NCBI GenBank assembly: GCA_963813555.1
Contig: CAWEZX010000016.1
Coordinates: 211,997-275,996, forward strand
Source of the DNA: Roseiarcus sp963813555
Lineage (GTDB): Bacteria > Pseudomonadota > Alphaproteobacteria > Rhizobiales > Beijerinckiaceae
Direction: 5' to 3'
Length of the DNA stretch: 64,000 nucleotides
Part shown: positions 42,243 to 51,095 of the stretch, one piece after another
How positions within the stretch are numbered: the first letter of the stretch is position 1
Layout of the letters: each line of letters opens with the position of its first letter
Program-made: the position numbers and the translations under genes
The notes under the pieces: model-generated
Database searches by the model: none
Told to the model about the DNA's origin: nothing
The model's input: only the letters and a program-made list of their open reading frames with translations

Positions 42243-43616
42243 TCAAGGTCGCGGAGACTCAAGAGCCGACAATTCTCTGGTCAAGAGGCCCTGAGCTTGC
42301 AATAGCCGCGTGGCCCGGAGAACGATTTCAAAAGGCAGCTTCGAGCGTTCCGCTATGTCAAGCAGGGAGTGGTCGCCGTCGGAGAGATTCAGCACCCACA
42401 GCATGGCCATATTCTCAGCGGCAATGTTCTCTCCGCCGACGCGTCTGTAAAGCCCTCGCTTGCCGAGCTGCGGCTCGCATTTTGGCGCCATGTTTCGGTA
42501 AACCGCGTCGTTTTCGACAACGAAGATTGCCTTAACGATCGCGTTATAGGATTCGAACAAATGCTCGGGCTTTATGAAAGAAAGATTGTCGGCTGAGGTA
42601 TGGTACTGGCGAATCGTTCCATATTTGCTACGCTGGAACAGTCCGACCGGCAGATTGAAGCCGGGAGAGCAGTATTGGCGTTCATCATAGCCATAAGGGG
42701 AAAAGTCCTCGATCGCCGACGCCGCTCCGCTGTGACGAAGAACATGCTCCATGGCGCGATCGATCGCTACGTCGCCGCGGCGGCTTTTCTTGTAGGTCGG
42801 GCCGCCCCCGTCGCCAACCATGGAGACGACGAGCCCGTGCTTTATGCGCCCGCTCCTGGCTTCGTTGGCCGCCAACCAGGCGATCGCTCCAATGGTCCCG
42901 GGGGCGAATAGAAACCGGTAGCTGTACCGCGTCCGCACCCCAGCCATGCGCCGGGCAAGATGGGTGAGCAGCGCAATTCCCGAGCAATTGTCATTCGCCA
43001 AAGACGGGTGGCAAACATGCGCCGAAAGCAGGAATTCCTCGTCGACTTCGCCCTTGTGCAGATATTCGGCGTAGGTCAAGGACCCGCTTTTCAGGCTTGA
43101 ATCGATGACAACGTCGTAGGCGTCTTCCGCGAGTCCCTGAAACTGCCGATGCGTCATGCAGAACGCCCAGTCGTCGGCATAATACGAGGTTCGATATGGA
43201 ATAAGATCAGGCTGCTCAGGCAGGGTGTGGATGTGTTCCTTGAGTTCGGCCAGCGAGACGCGCCTGCGCACCGGAACGCTGTAACTCACGACGTGAAGGT
43301 TGGACTGGGCAAAGTCGAGGATTTTTTCGCCCGCGCCATTTTTTATGTACGCGTCCCGAATGTTCCACTCGCGTGGGATCGTCCAGTCAAACACCTCTGT
43401 CCCCGTCGGAACTTCATGCACCTCCAACGGAAGGTGCGTCGCGATCTCGCGCAGGGTCTGCCGCACGCCGTCGCCGGTAATGCTCCGACAGATCGGAAAT
43501 ATTCGCGCGGCGAAAGCGAAAATTTCGTCGCCAGCGTTCGAAGCGAGAAGTTGTTCCCAATCGGCCTTTTGGTGCGCCATGCTGTCGCGTGGATCGAGCG
43601 CCTTCGGCTTAGCCAT
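42243..43616 (-). CDS. DUF4910 aminopeptidase-like protein with winged-helix tail
   Basis: Protein of 457 aa of the DUF2172/DUF4910 type: an M28 aminopeptidase-like fold with inserted domain and a C-terminal winged helix. It starts near ADWEQLLASNAGDEIFAFAARIF, has ICRSITGDGVRQTL and WNIRDAYIKN, then zinc-site motif SAHVCHPSLANDNCSGIALL, and a terminal helix-turn-helix-like SKLPFEIVLRATRLLQAQGLL. Family members occur in polysaccharide and secondary-metabolite clusters, with unclear chemistry. It overlaps the upstream SDR gene by 8 bp, so it is third in an operon with the 2OG oxygenase and SDR. ATG at 43580 is an alternative start. Confidence 0.85.
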   Translation of the reverse strand: MAKPKALDPRDSMAHQKADWEQLLASNAGDEIFAFAARIFPICRSITGDGVRQTLREIATHLPLEVHEVPTGTEVFDWTIPREWNIRDAYIKNGAGEKILDFAQSNLHVVSYSVPVRRRVSLAELKEHIHTLPEQPDLIPYRTSYYADDWAFCMTHRQFQGLAEDAYDVVIDSSLKSGSLTYAEYLHKGEVDEEFLLSAHVCHPSLANDNCSGIALLTHLARRMAGVRTRYSYRFLFAPGTIGAIAWLAANEARSGRIKHGLVVSMVGDGGGPTYKKSRRGDVAIDRAMEHVLRHSGAASAIEDFSPYGYDERQYCSPGFNLPVGLFQRSKYGTIRQYHTSADNLSFIKPEHLFESYNAIVKAIFVVENDAVYRNMAPKCEPQLGKRGLYRRVGGENIAAENMAMLWVLNLSDGDHSLLDIAERSKLPFEIVLRATRLLQAQGLLTRELSALESPRP

Positions 43617-44313
43617 CTGGCAACGGCGGAAGCCTTGGCCGCATCCTGATCTCCGTCACTTCCGAAGTGCGCGGCAGCATCACCAAGCCGACGACGACGG
43701 CGGAGATGTCCTTAGGTTGGATTAACCGCTCAGGCGTGTAGGCGCGCCGCTCCGTTGCAAAGACCGCTGCTTGCCGCTCTGTGGCGGTCCGACCAAGAAA
43801 AATCGTGGTGACGCGGACTCCTTGCGAATTGACCTCCGCCCGGGTGCTGTCGGCGAGGGCGCGCATCGCGTGTTGGGTCGCGGCGAACTGACCGACCCCA
43901 GCCGAGGCGATCAAACCTTGGGTGGAATTAATGAAAATCACCAGACCTTCCGACGCGACTAACTGGGGTAGGACAGCCTGTAACAGCGAATAGGGTCCAT
44001 GGACATTCGCGATAAACTGACGCATCAACGCATCGGGATTTGCCGATCGCTCGTAGATTCCCGATCCTAGCACCAGAACATCCAGTCGCCCGCGCTGCAA
44101 TACGAGCGCTCGTACCGACTCGAGGCCAGCAACGCTAGTTATGTCGGCGGCAACCGTCTCGATCTGGCCATTGCGAGCCGCCGCGATCCGAGCCAATTTA
44201 TCCCGATTGCGTCCCGACCCGAGCACTCTGGCCCCGACGTCAACTAGACCGCGGGTGATGGCCGCTCCGATATCGCTCGACGTTCCTGTGACGAGAGCGA
44301 CCAGATCGGTCAC
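43609..44313 (-). CDS. SDR family protein lacking the catalytic Tyr-Lys pair
   Basis: Short-chain dehydrogenase fold of 234 aa. The nucleotide-binding motif TGTSSDIGAAITRGL and DVLVLGSGIYERSA (in place of NNAG) are present. At the active site the sequence reads VGQFAATQHAMRAL, so the expected Tyr-x3-Lys is Phe-x3-Gln. Together with the weak NAG motif this suggests an inactive or re-purposed member. It overlaps the 2OG-oxygenase gene upstream (4 bp) and the DUF4910 gene downstream (8 bp). A possible role in the glycan pathway follows only from this operon. Confidence 0.82.
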   Translation of the reverse strand: MTDLVALVTGTSSDIGAAITRGLVDVGARVLGSGRNRDKLARIAAARNGQIETVAADITSVAGLESVRALVLQRGRLDVLVLGSGIYERSANPDALMRQFIANVHGPYSLLQAVLPQLVASEGLVIFINSTQGLIASAGVGQFAATQHAMRALADSTRAEVNSQGVRVTTIFLGRTATERQAAVFATERRAYTPERLIQPKDISAVVVGLVMLPRTSEVTEIRMRPRLPPLPDG

Positions 44314-45242
44314 GATTGCAAAGCGACGCTGGCTGTAGTTGCGACAGGCGTCTCCGCGGCGATTTTGGGTCCGTCGTCGTAGGAGCTGATGACCTCCGCC
44401 GGCAAATGCTGTAAATCCGTACAGCGGAGATAGTCCCCTACTGTCGTCCCGGTGCAGCGCGTGTCCATATTCCGTGCGCCGTCGTGCGCAACCACCTCAG
44501 CCAGATGAACAGTGCGAAAGTCGATGCTGTATCGTGCGAATCCGCTGGTGTTAGGCACAGTGCCATGCAGCTGGGCAGCCGAGAACAAGATTATGCCGCC
44601 AGGCGGGCATATCACACGAATGTCCTCCTGTTCGATCTCTTGCTGCGGTTTAGGCTGCTCTCGAGTATCGGAACGAACGTGTTTCGCTGCCTCACTGCGA
44701 CTTCGCGCGTTCCACTCTTGGTAATTGTAAATCTGTGAGTTATTCTTAATTGCCTGAGCAAAGTAACTTGGTTGAATAAAGAGGCAGTTCTCCGGAGTGA
44801 TGTCGAATATCGGCAGCCACCAGTTTATCTGGCACATCGGCGCTGAGTACCAAGTGTCCCGATGAGGATGGAACGCATAAGCGATCCCGGACGTGAGATA
44901 GTTTGTAGAGTAGGCCGACCGCATTCTCGGCACGTCGAAGTACGTCTTCGCGGGATCGCCGCCGAGTTCGGCAATAATTTCTGGCAGAAGGCGCTTGCAC
45001 TCCGGATGATGGATGAACGAAGGTTTTAGCTTCCCAAGGACCTCAGCGGCTTCCTCCATGCTTAGATATTGATCGATCAGCCGCGGATCGTGTGGAGCGA
45101 ACGCCTCCTCTATCATACCGCGGGCGAGAGCGCAGAGTTTCTTCGTAGCCTCTACTGGAGAATAGACAAAGATGTCCCCATTATACAGCGCGCGGCGCCG
45201 CTGATCGTCTGAGGGACGCCAGTCGAAATACAGAGTCGCCAT
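44310..45242 (-). CDS. Fe(II)/2-oxoglutarate-dependent oxygenase-like protein
   Basis: Protein of 310 aa with a probable cupin (jelly-roll) oxygenase core. The facial triad is visible as HxD in FHPHRDTWYSAP and a distal His in SAAQLHGTVPN; the 2-oxoglutarate-binding Arg fits RYSIDFR. The region between contains an acidic/Gln-rich loop (REQPKPQQEIEQEDIRVI). It resembles phytanoyl-CoA dioxygenase-like enzymes that hydroxylate small molecules or sugars. First gene of a three-gene minus-strand operon, with 313 bp of promoter-containing gap upstream. Substrate unknown; sugar modification is inferred from neighbours. Confidence 0.75.
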   Translation of the reverse strand: MATLYFDWRPSDDQRRRALYNGDIFVYSPVEATKKLCALARGMIEEAFAPHDPRLIDQYLSMEEAAEVLGKLKPSFIHHPECKRLLPEIIAELGGDPAKTYFDVPRMRSAYSTNYLTSGIAYAFHPHRDTWYSAPMCQINWWLPIFDITPENCLFIQPSYFAQAIKNNSQIYNYQEWNARSRSEAAKHVRSDTREQPKPQQEIEQEDIRVICPPGGIILFSAAQLHGTVPNTSGFARYSIDFRTVHLAEVVAHDGARNMDTRCTGTTVGDYLRCTDLQHLPAEVISSYDDGPKIAAETPVATTASVALQS

Positions 45243-45555
45243 CTCACTACCCTCTCTGGCACGGGGCTCGCCCGCAATGACACTGTTGAATTATACACGC
45301 CCTCCAGTTAGATTGGTAGCCCCATCTCGTTAAAGAGGGGATCGAACTAGGCCCCAAAGACCGAAGTAGGCCCCGCGCGGCGATCGTCAAAATCGCCGTC
45401 AGATTCGCAAACCACGGCGATCCTAAAATCGCCCAAAATCCTCTCGCTCGAGATATGCGAGCCTTTGCATGGACGCCGCGCGGGCCTTCTTCCTTCCGAT
45501 TGGCGCCGGCGCAGTTGCGGACAACGTGTACTCCGCGGAAGAAAGTTGACGATTT
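45243..45555. other. divergent intergenic region
   Basis: 313 bp between the divergent 2OG-oxygenase and flippase genes. It must hold promoters for both transcripts. An imperfect pair, GAACTAGGCCCCAAAG and GAAGTAGGCCCCGCG, lies at about 45345-45380. No ORF or RNA gene was recognised. Confidence 0.4.
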
Positions 45556-47055
45556 ATGGGAGAACATTTGTCCCGGCGCCGTGACTTTGCGCGCCCGGCG
45601 AGCGACGAGTTGAAACGGAAGTCCGTGCGGGGCGGATTCGTCGCCGTCGCCGCACAGGGCGGGAAGGTCTTGCTACAGACGGGGACCTTGATCCTGCTGG
45701 CGAGGTTGCTCTCGCCGGATGATTTCGGGCTGACGGGAATGGCCGCGACCCTCACGGGTTTTCTCAGCCTGTTCAGAGATGCGGGGCTGAGCGCGGCTAC
45801 GGTCCAACGTCGTGAGGTGACTCACGAACAGATATCGACGCTTTTCTGGATAAACCTCGCCGTTGGCGCCGGCCTTGCCGCCTGCACGGTGCTTTTAGCG
45901 CCCGCTGTGGCTCGGTTTTACGGTGAGCCTCGGCTATACTGGATCGTCATCGTCACAGGCTCGGCCTTCATGTTCAATGGTCTCATCGCCCAGCACGCGG
46001 CGCTGATCGCGCGGGAGATGCGCTTTGCGACGCAAGCGCGGATCGATTTGACGGCTCTCGCCGCAGGCTCCGCCGTCGGCGTTCTCATGGCGTTTCTCGG
46101 CTGGCGGTACTGGTCCCTTGTCGGGATGGGAGTGGTCGGTTCGATCGTTACGGCCGCTGGCGTATTGCTTGCGGTTCCCTGGGCGCCGGGGCCCCCGCGG
46201 CGCGGAGTTGGCGTCCGCTCGATGCTTCGGTTTGGCGGGCTTGCGACCTGCAACAGCCTTCTCGTGTACCTGGCGTGGAACTCTCAGAACATTCTCCTCG
46301 GCCGCTTCTGGGGTGCGCATGCGCTCGGGCTCTATGGTCGGGCATTCCAGCTCGCCACGTTGCCGGTGGAGCAATTGACTTCGACGCTAGGCGGCGTTGC
46401 GATTTCGGGCCTCTCCGCCGTCCAGGATGACCCTGACCGCCTTTCGAGATCTTTCCTCAGGGGCTATTCTTTGCTCGTGTCAGCAAGCATTCCGATCGCA
46501 ATTGCTTGTCCACTATTTGCGGACGAGATAATCGGCGTTGTGCTCGGCGCCAAATGGATGGGCGTGGTCCCGATTTTCCGACTGCTTGCCCCGACATCCT
46601 TGGTCTTCGCGTTGGCAAATCCGCTCGCGTGGTTGGTTATGGCGACCGGCCGGGTTGGCCGCGCTGTCAGCATTACCGCGGCGACCACACCAGTGGTGAT
46701 CCTCGGCATCTTACTGGGGCTGAGTCACGGACCGACCGGGGTCGCCGTGGGATACTCGGCGGCAATGGTGCTGATATTGATCCCGATTACCGCTTGGTCC
46801 AAGCACGGGACAGGAATTGCCTGGTCGGACCTTTGGAACGTGATAAGAAAGCCTCTTCTGGCGGGGTTGCTTGCGGGCGTGGCCGGTTTTGGCGCAAAAG
46901 TCACGTTCGGCGGAAGTTTGGCTCCAATCCTGGTTCTGGTCCTCGGAGTTGGCGTTGTCTTGTGCGTCTATGCTTGCGCTCTTGTTGCGATGGGTCAGAA
47001 AAAGCTTTACCTGGATATCTTGACTGAGCTGGTCAGCGGCCGTTCGAGGCAATGA
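45556..47055 (+). CDS. polysaccharide flippase (Wzx/MATE-type lipopolysaccharide biosynthesis protein)
   Basis: Integral membrane protein of 499 aa with about 12-14 helices. It belongs to the oligosaccharide flippase families (Polysacc_synt_3/MVF superfamily): typical features are FVAVAAQGGKVLLQTGTLILLARLLSP, then DDFGLTGMAATLTGFLSLFRDAGLS-type motif (here DFGLTGMAATLTGF and FRDAGLSAATVQR), and LWNVIRKPLLAG before the last helices. Expected role: moving lipid-linked glycan units to the periplasmic face. It is the transporter of the surrounding glycan locus. No Wzy polymerase or chain-length regulator is found in the window. Confidence 0.9.
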   Translation: MGEHLSRRRDFARPASDELKRKSVRGGFVAVAAQGGKVLLQTGTLILLARLLSPDDFGLTGMAATLTGFLSLFRDAGLSAATVQRREVTHEQISTLFWINLAVGAGLAACTVLLAPAVARFYGEPRLYWIVIVTGSAFMFNGLIAQHAALIAREMRFATQARIDLTALAAGSAVGVLMAFLGWRYWSLVGMGVVGSIVTAAGVLLAVPWAPGPPRRGVGVRSMLRFGGLATCNSLLVYLAWNSQNILLGRFWGAHALGLYGRAFQLATLPVEQLTSTLGGVAISGLSAVQDDPDRLSRSFLRGYSLLVSASIPIAIACPLFADEIIGVVLGAKWMGVVPIFRLLAPTSLVFALANPLAWLVMATGRVGRAVSITAATTPVVILGILLGLSHGPTGVAVGYSAAMVLILIPITAWSKHGTGIAWSDLWNVIRKPLLAGLLAGVAGFGAKVTFGGSLAPILVLVLGVGVVLCVYACALVAMGQKKLYLDILTELVSGRSRQ

Positions 47056-47162
47056 TGATTTACCTCTACGGATAACAACTCTAAAAGAGAATTCCGTTGA
47101 GACGCTTTAAGCGTTCTCAACTCGAGTAGCGACTCGCTGGTATATTTCAATAGGAGCTTTCT

Positions 47163-48140
47163 GTGGTGTCCGCCTCACCCTCTGACCGTGTCCTTAATCG
47201 CGCTATTCGTGGGATGTCCCGGTCGAGAGCGCTCAGAGTATATTTAGGACGTCCCTATCTTCGCATGAACACCTGGATTTGGAGCCATCTCCCATCCTCG
47301 TTGAGGTCAAGGCGCGCCCTCCGGGGATATGGCTCTCATGTGCACAATCTGATTCAACTGCAGGAACGAAGGCAAGCCACGGGCACTTTCTTTTTTCGAA
47401 ATCGCCCCGAGCTGGAATTGCTGGTTCGACTGCTAGATCAATTTCCGCCCGGTTCGACTATCGATATGGCGGTAGTCGGGTGCAGCAAAGGGGCCGAAGT
47501 CTATTCCTTCTCGTATGTGATCCGCACCAAGCGACCGGATTTAAACGTCCGCATTTGCGCTTTGGACATATCCAGAGATGTCTTGGAGATTGGGGAAGCT
47601 GGGACCTATCCGCTCGACGGATTGGAGCCGTCCCAGGACGTAGGTTTTCGGTCTCTCTTTGAGCGGATGTCCCCAGTCGAAATGGAGGAGTTATTTGAAC
47701 AAGATGGGGAAAACGTACGGATCAGACCGCAATTTAGGGACGGGATTACTTGGCGCCTCGGGGACGCCGGAGACTCGGGCCTAGCGCGAGATTTGGGTCT
47801 TCAAGATGTCGTGGTGGCGAACCGGTTTTTGTGCCACATGGATCCAAGTGACGCCGAACCTTGCCTGCGCAATCTCGCACAACTCGTGAAGAGCGGCGGC
47901 TATCTTTTCGTTTCCGGCGTGGACCTCGCGGTGCGGAGCAAGGTCGCTTCAGAGTCCCGCTGGAGTCCCGTGATCGATCTTATTGAGGAGATCCACGAGG
48001 GGGATCCGTCGTTGCGCCGCGACTGGCCTCTCAACTACTGGGGCTTGGAGCCCATGGACCGGACTAGAGAAGATTGGAAGGTAAGGTATGCTTCGGTTTT
48101 CCGGCTGCCCGGCGGGCAGGATAAGCGCGGTCAGCGTTGA
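47163..48140 (+). CDS. CheR-like SAM-dependent methyltransferase
   Basis: Protein of 325 aa with the CheR SAM-binding domain: TGTFFFRNRPELELLV, the SAM loop DMAVVGCSKGAEVYSF, the acidic strand CALDISRDVLEIGEAG, and VVVANRFLCHMDPSDAEPCLRNL. The usual CheR N-terminal helical domain is replaced by a basic region (residues 1-70), and no receptor-binding beta-subdomain is evident, so it is unlikely to act in chemotaxis. Located 108 bp after the flippase, on the same strand, it may methylate a glycan or a small molecule. The start is GTG 47163, or a later codon. Confidence 0.78.
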   Translation: MVSASPSDRVLNRAIRGMSRSRALRVYLGRPYLRMNTWIWSHLPSSLRSRRALRGYGSHVHNLIQLQERRQATGTFFFRNRPELELLVRLLDQFPPGSTIDMAVVGCSKGAEVYSFSYVIRTKRPDLNVRICALDISRDVLEIGEAGTYPLDGLEPSQDVGFRSLFERMSPVEMEELFEQDGENVRIRPQFRDGITWRLGDAGDSGLARDLGLQDVVVANRFLCHMDPSDAEPCLRNLAQLVKSGGYLFVSGVDLAVRSKVASESRWSPVIDLIEEIHEGDPSLRRDWPLNYWGLEPMDRTREDWKVRYASVFRLPGGQDKRGQR

Positions 48141-48150
48141 ATCCCCAACT

Positions 48151-49213
48151 TAGAGCAGTATCCGAACGGATTGAAATCGGCGGGGGGATTCCCAAATCGG
48201 TTAATTTCTGCTTCCTCATTCACTGCGAGAATGGGGACGGCGGGGGATGGGTCTTTCCAACGATCTTCGCGAGCGCGTGGTCGAGGCGGTGGTCTTGGGC
48301 GGGTTGTCGCGCAATCAGGCGGCCGCGCGTTTCAAAGTGAGCGTGGCGAGCGCGGTGCGCTGGGTAAAGCGGTTCAATACCACGGGCGAGATTTGGCCGG
48401 CGCCTTCCGGCGGCGACCGCCGCTCCCGCCGAATCGAGGCGCATCGCGACTATCTGTTGGGCCTGATCCGGCGCAGGCCGGACATAACGCTGCTCGAGAT
48501 CCGGGAGCAGCTGATCGCCAATAGCGGCGAGCGCTTTGCGGTCTCCGTGCTGTGGCGTTTCTTCGACCGTCACCAGATCACCTTTAAAAAAAACGGCGCA
48601 TGCCGAGGAACAACAACGCGCGGACGTGCAAAATCGACGCCGGGAATGGTTCGCGGGACAGCTCGATCTCGATCCGACGAAACTCGTTTTCATTGACGAG
48701 ACCGGAGCCTCCACAAATCTCGCGCGCAAAAGCGGACGTTGCCGGCGCGGGCGCCGGTTGCGGTCGGCCATCCCGCACAGTCACTACAAAACGGTGACTT
48801 TGGTCGCCGGCCTTCGCCTTCGCGGCCTGACGGCGGCAAGGACTTTCGACGGACCGATCAACGCCGCCCTGTTCGAGGATTGGGTGGAGACATGCCTCGT
48901 CCCCACGCTCTCGCCCGGCGAGACCGTCGTCATGGACAATCTCCCCGCTCACAAGGGGCCGCGGGTCGAGCAACTGATCAAGGCGGCGGGCGCGCAGTTG
49001 CGATATCTTCCAGCCTACAGTCCCGATATGAACCCTATCGAAAAAGCCTTCTCCAAGCTCAAGGCCTTCCTGCGCAAAATCGCCGAGCGGACCGTCGCGG
49101 GTCTGATGCGCGCCCTCGAAACCTGCGCCGAAATCTTCGAGCCCTCGGTATGTATAAATTACTTCAAATCCTGTGGTTATCAGGACGATACAGGATGATC
49201 GGATTCCGCTCTA
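48151..49213 (+). mobile_element. IS630-family insertion sequence #1
   Basis: About 1.06 kb bounded by TA dinucleotides (48151-48152 and 49212-49213), the target duplication of IS630/Tc1-like elements. Imperfect terminal inverted repeats begin GAGCAGTATCCGAAC on the left and GAGCGGAATCCGATC on the right (complement). It contains a two-frame transposase. It lies just after the CheR-like gene and 71 bp before a second, unrelated IS630 element. Confidence 0.88.
48247..49198 (+). CDS. IS630-family transposase (two frames joined at A8)
   Basis: Frame 1 (48247-48696) encodes the N-terminal helix-turn-helix half: GLSNDLRERVVEAVVLGGLS and VSVASAVRWVKRF. Frame 2, ending at 49198, carries the DDE catalytic domain: VFIDETGAS, VVMDNLPAHKG and LPAYSPDMNPIEKAFSKLK. 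They overlap at a run of eight A (48586-48593). Joining them as FKKTAHAEEQ requires dropping one A (or gaining two), so slippage or decay at this run controls full-length product. All three catalytic residues (Asp, Asp, Glu) are intact. Confidence 0.88.
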
Positions 49214-49282
49214 AGAGAAAATTTCGACGATCAGACGGGCGCGCGACCTCGCCCATATTGTGGGCTGACGAGGAGCCGTCGA

Positions 49283-50349
49283 CTAAGCAGAGATTCGTGG
49301 CATGGCCAACGGATTGGGGATGCGCTCGCGGTTGAGATCAATGACAGCGTGATGGATGGCCTGGTCGAGCGCGGCGGCGTCGGTGAAGGTCTGGTGGGCG
49401 AGGTGATGGGCTTTGAGATCGCGCCAGACCGGCTCGATGTCGTTGAGTTCGGGGGCGTATTTCGGCAGCCATTCGACGGTGAGCCAGTGTGCGCGGGCGG
49501 TGAGGGCGGCGAGCGAGCGTTTGCTGGTGTGGATCGGACCATTGTCCTCGACCAGCACGACCGGCTTGGCCTGCCGCCCGGGCTGCGGCCCAAAGAGACG
49601 GTCGAGTTGCTCCAGATGAGCGATGAAATCGCTGCTGCGCTTGGTCGGGCTGGTATGGACGATGAGTTGGCGCGTGAGGGGATCGAGCGACCCCAGTATC
49701 GCGACCTTCTTGGCCTGCCCCGGCGCCGGCACACGCAAGTCCGCTCCCGACTTCGCCCAGGCGCGGGCGAGATAAGGATGGGTCAGCGCCTCGCTCTCAT
49801 CGCCGTAGAGAAGAACGATGTCGCCGGCTTCGGCCTGCTGTTTGCGCAGTTGCAGGCGCAGGCCCACCCGTTCCACTTCGCTTTCCCTCTGACGGCCCTT
49901 CAGCGTGTGCCGGGGCCGCCGCCAGCGGAACTTTTTTTTCGCAACGCCTTGGACAGTTGCGAACGGCTGATGCGCACGCCCTCGCGCGCTTCGATCTCGG
50001 CGCGAAGGCGGGGGATTGTCCAGTTGCGCCGGTCGGCCACAGGTTCTTCCAGCAAGGGGGTGGCAACGCGCATGGCGGCTTCACTCTTCACCGGAGGCGG
50101 GCCCGGCGCGATGCTGGCCTTCAGCGCTGCGATCCCGCCGGCGGCGAAGTCGCTGCGCCACAGCCGAACCGTATCTTCGCGCACGCCAAACGCCGCCGCG
50201 ATCTTGGGGCTGGTCCAACCAGCCAGCGTCAAAAGCACGGCGCGGGCGCGGTCCGCCTCGCCGCGATCGCGTGAACCGGCAAGAGCCAAGAGGCCGGCGC
50301 GTTGTTCATCGCTCGCCGTAACCGGAGACTTTCCCGCCATGTCATACAC
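49283..50349 (-). CDS. IS630-family transposase (programmed -1 frameshift likely)
   Basis: orfA (50349-49900) encodes the DNA-binding half: LLALAGSRDRGEADRARAVL and PKIAAAFGVREDTVRLWRSDF. orfB, read to 49283, encodes the catalytic half: LLYGDESEALTHPY, VVLVEDNGPIHTSKR and LPKYAPELNDIEPVWRDLK. The overlap contains A8 followed by G (49932-49939, minus strand), which includes the classical -1 heptamer A AAA AAG. A -1 shift there gives LRKKFRWRRPRH, continuous with orfB. This is the usual expression mode for such elements. The catalytic triad is intact, so it is probably functional. Confidence 0.88.
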
Positions 50350-50418
50350 CTTGCGAATCGGCGCAGGCAGCCAACCGCAAAAAACCTATCCGTTGGTTAG
50401 CCAAACGGAATCTGCTTA
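49284..50418 (-). mobile_element. IS630-family insertion sequence #2
   Basis: About 1.13 kb flanked by TA (49284-49285 and 50417-50418). Terminal inverted repeats begin AGCAGAGATTCGTGG on one side and AGCAGATTCCGTTTGG on the other, and both share CCAACGG further in. It differs from the neighbouring IS630 element in ends and in protein. The transposase stop codon TAG is formed at the flanking TA itself. Confidence 0.87.
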
Positions 50419-50441
50419 GCTGCGCTTCGCCGGCAAACTTT

Positions 50442-51095
50442 TCAAGCTAGCGCCAATTTGCGCCCGACGAATGCTTCAGCATACCGTTCCGGCGCACGAC
50501 ATTCCATGCCTCTCAATCTGGCCAAACCGAGAAACGTCTCGGAGTCAAACCACTGTTTCGAGCGCTGGCTCCCGAAATGTGTGGTCAGGAGATCGATTTT
50601 TCGCTTCATAACGCTGGCTGAAACGGGCACGTAGAAGTTGGGCTGACCCATATCGCCATCCCACTTCGGAATTTCGTACTCAAGAATGCAGTGATCCCGG
50701 AAGGTATTCCACGTTAGCCGACAAATATGCTGGTGGTCTTGATGCGCATCCCCTTTCCGATGAGTAAGGATTAGATCGGGATCGACCCGTTCTCGGAGCG
50801 CTGCAAACCACGATTTAATCGCATCGCCCTGCTCAGGGAAAAAACTATCTCGAAAGGACATAATTTCAATCTGCGACCGTCGCGCTCCCGATAAGAATTC
50901 CGACGCCGAGGCCCTTGCCTCGCTCTCCCGCTCGCCAATACCGCTTAATACGCACCAATGCACGTCGAGGAGGACGCCACGCTCTTGCAGGCTGAGGAGC
51001 GTCGCCCCCGCGCCGATCTCAATGTCGTCCGAGTGCGCGCCGAGGCAGAGGACCGACAACCGATCTCCAGGCGCCGCCAGCTGCAGCGATTTCAT
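50442..51095 (-). CDS. PIG-L family deacetylase
   Basis: LmbE-like protein of 217 aa. The zinc/catalytic motif GAHSDDIEIGAGATLL opens it, and a second His cluster appears in LTHRKGDAHQDHQHICRL. PIG-L enzymes remove N-acetyl groups from sugars such as GlcNAc-linked substrates. It is third in a minus-strand operon: sugar C-methyltransferase, sugar nucleotidyltransferase, then this gene, each overlapping the previous by 4 bp. Role inferred: deacetylating an amino-sugar or a related precursor. An IS630 element sits 24 bp downstream of its stop. Confidence 0.88.
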   Translation of the reverse strand: MKSLQLAAPGDRLSVLCLGAHSDDIEIGAGATLLSLQERGVLLDVHWCVLSGIGERESEARASASEFLSGARRSQIEIMSFRDSFFPEQGDAIKSWFAALRERVDPDLILTHRKGDAHQDHQHICRLTWNTFRDHCILEYEIPKWDGDMGQPNFYVPVSASVMKRKIDLLTTHFGSQRSKQWFDSETFLGLARLRGMECRAPERYAEAFVGRKLALA

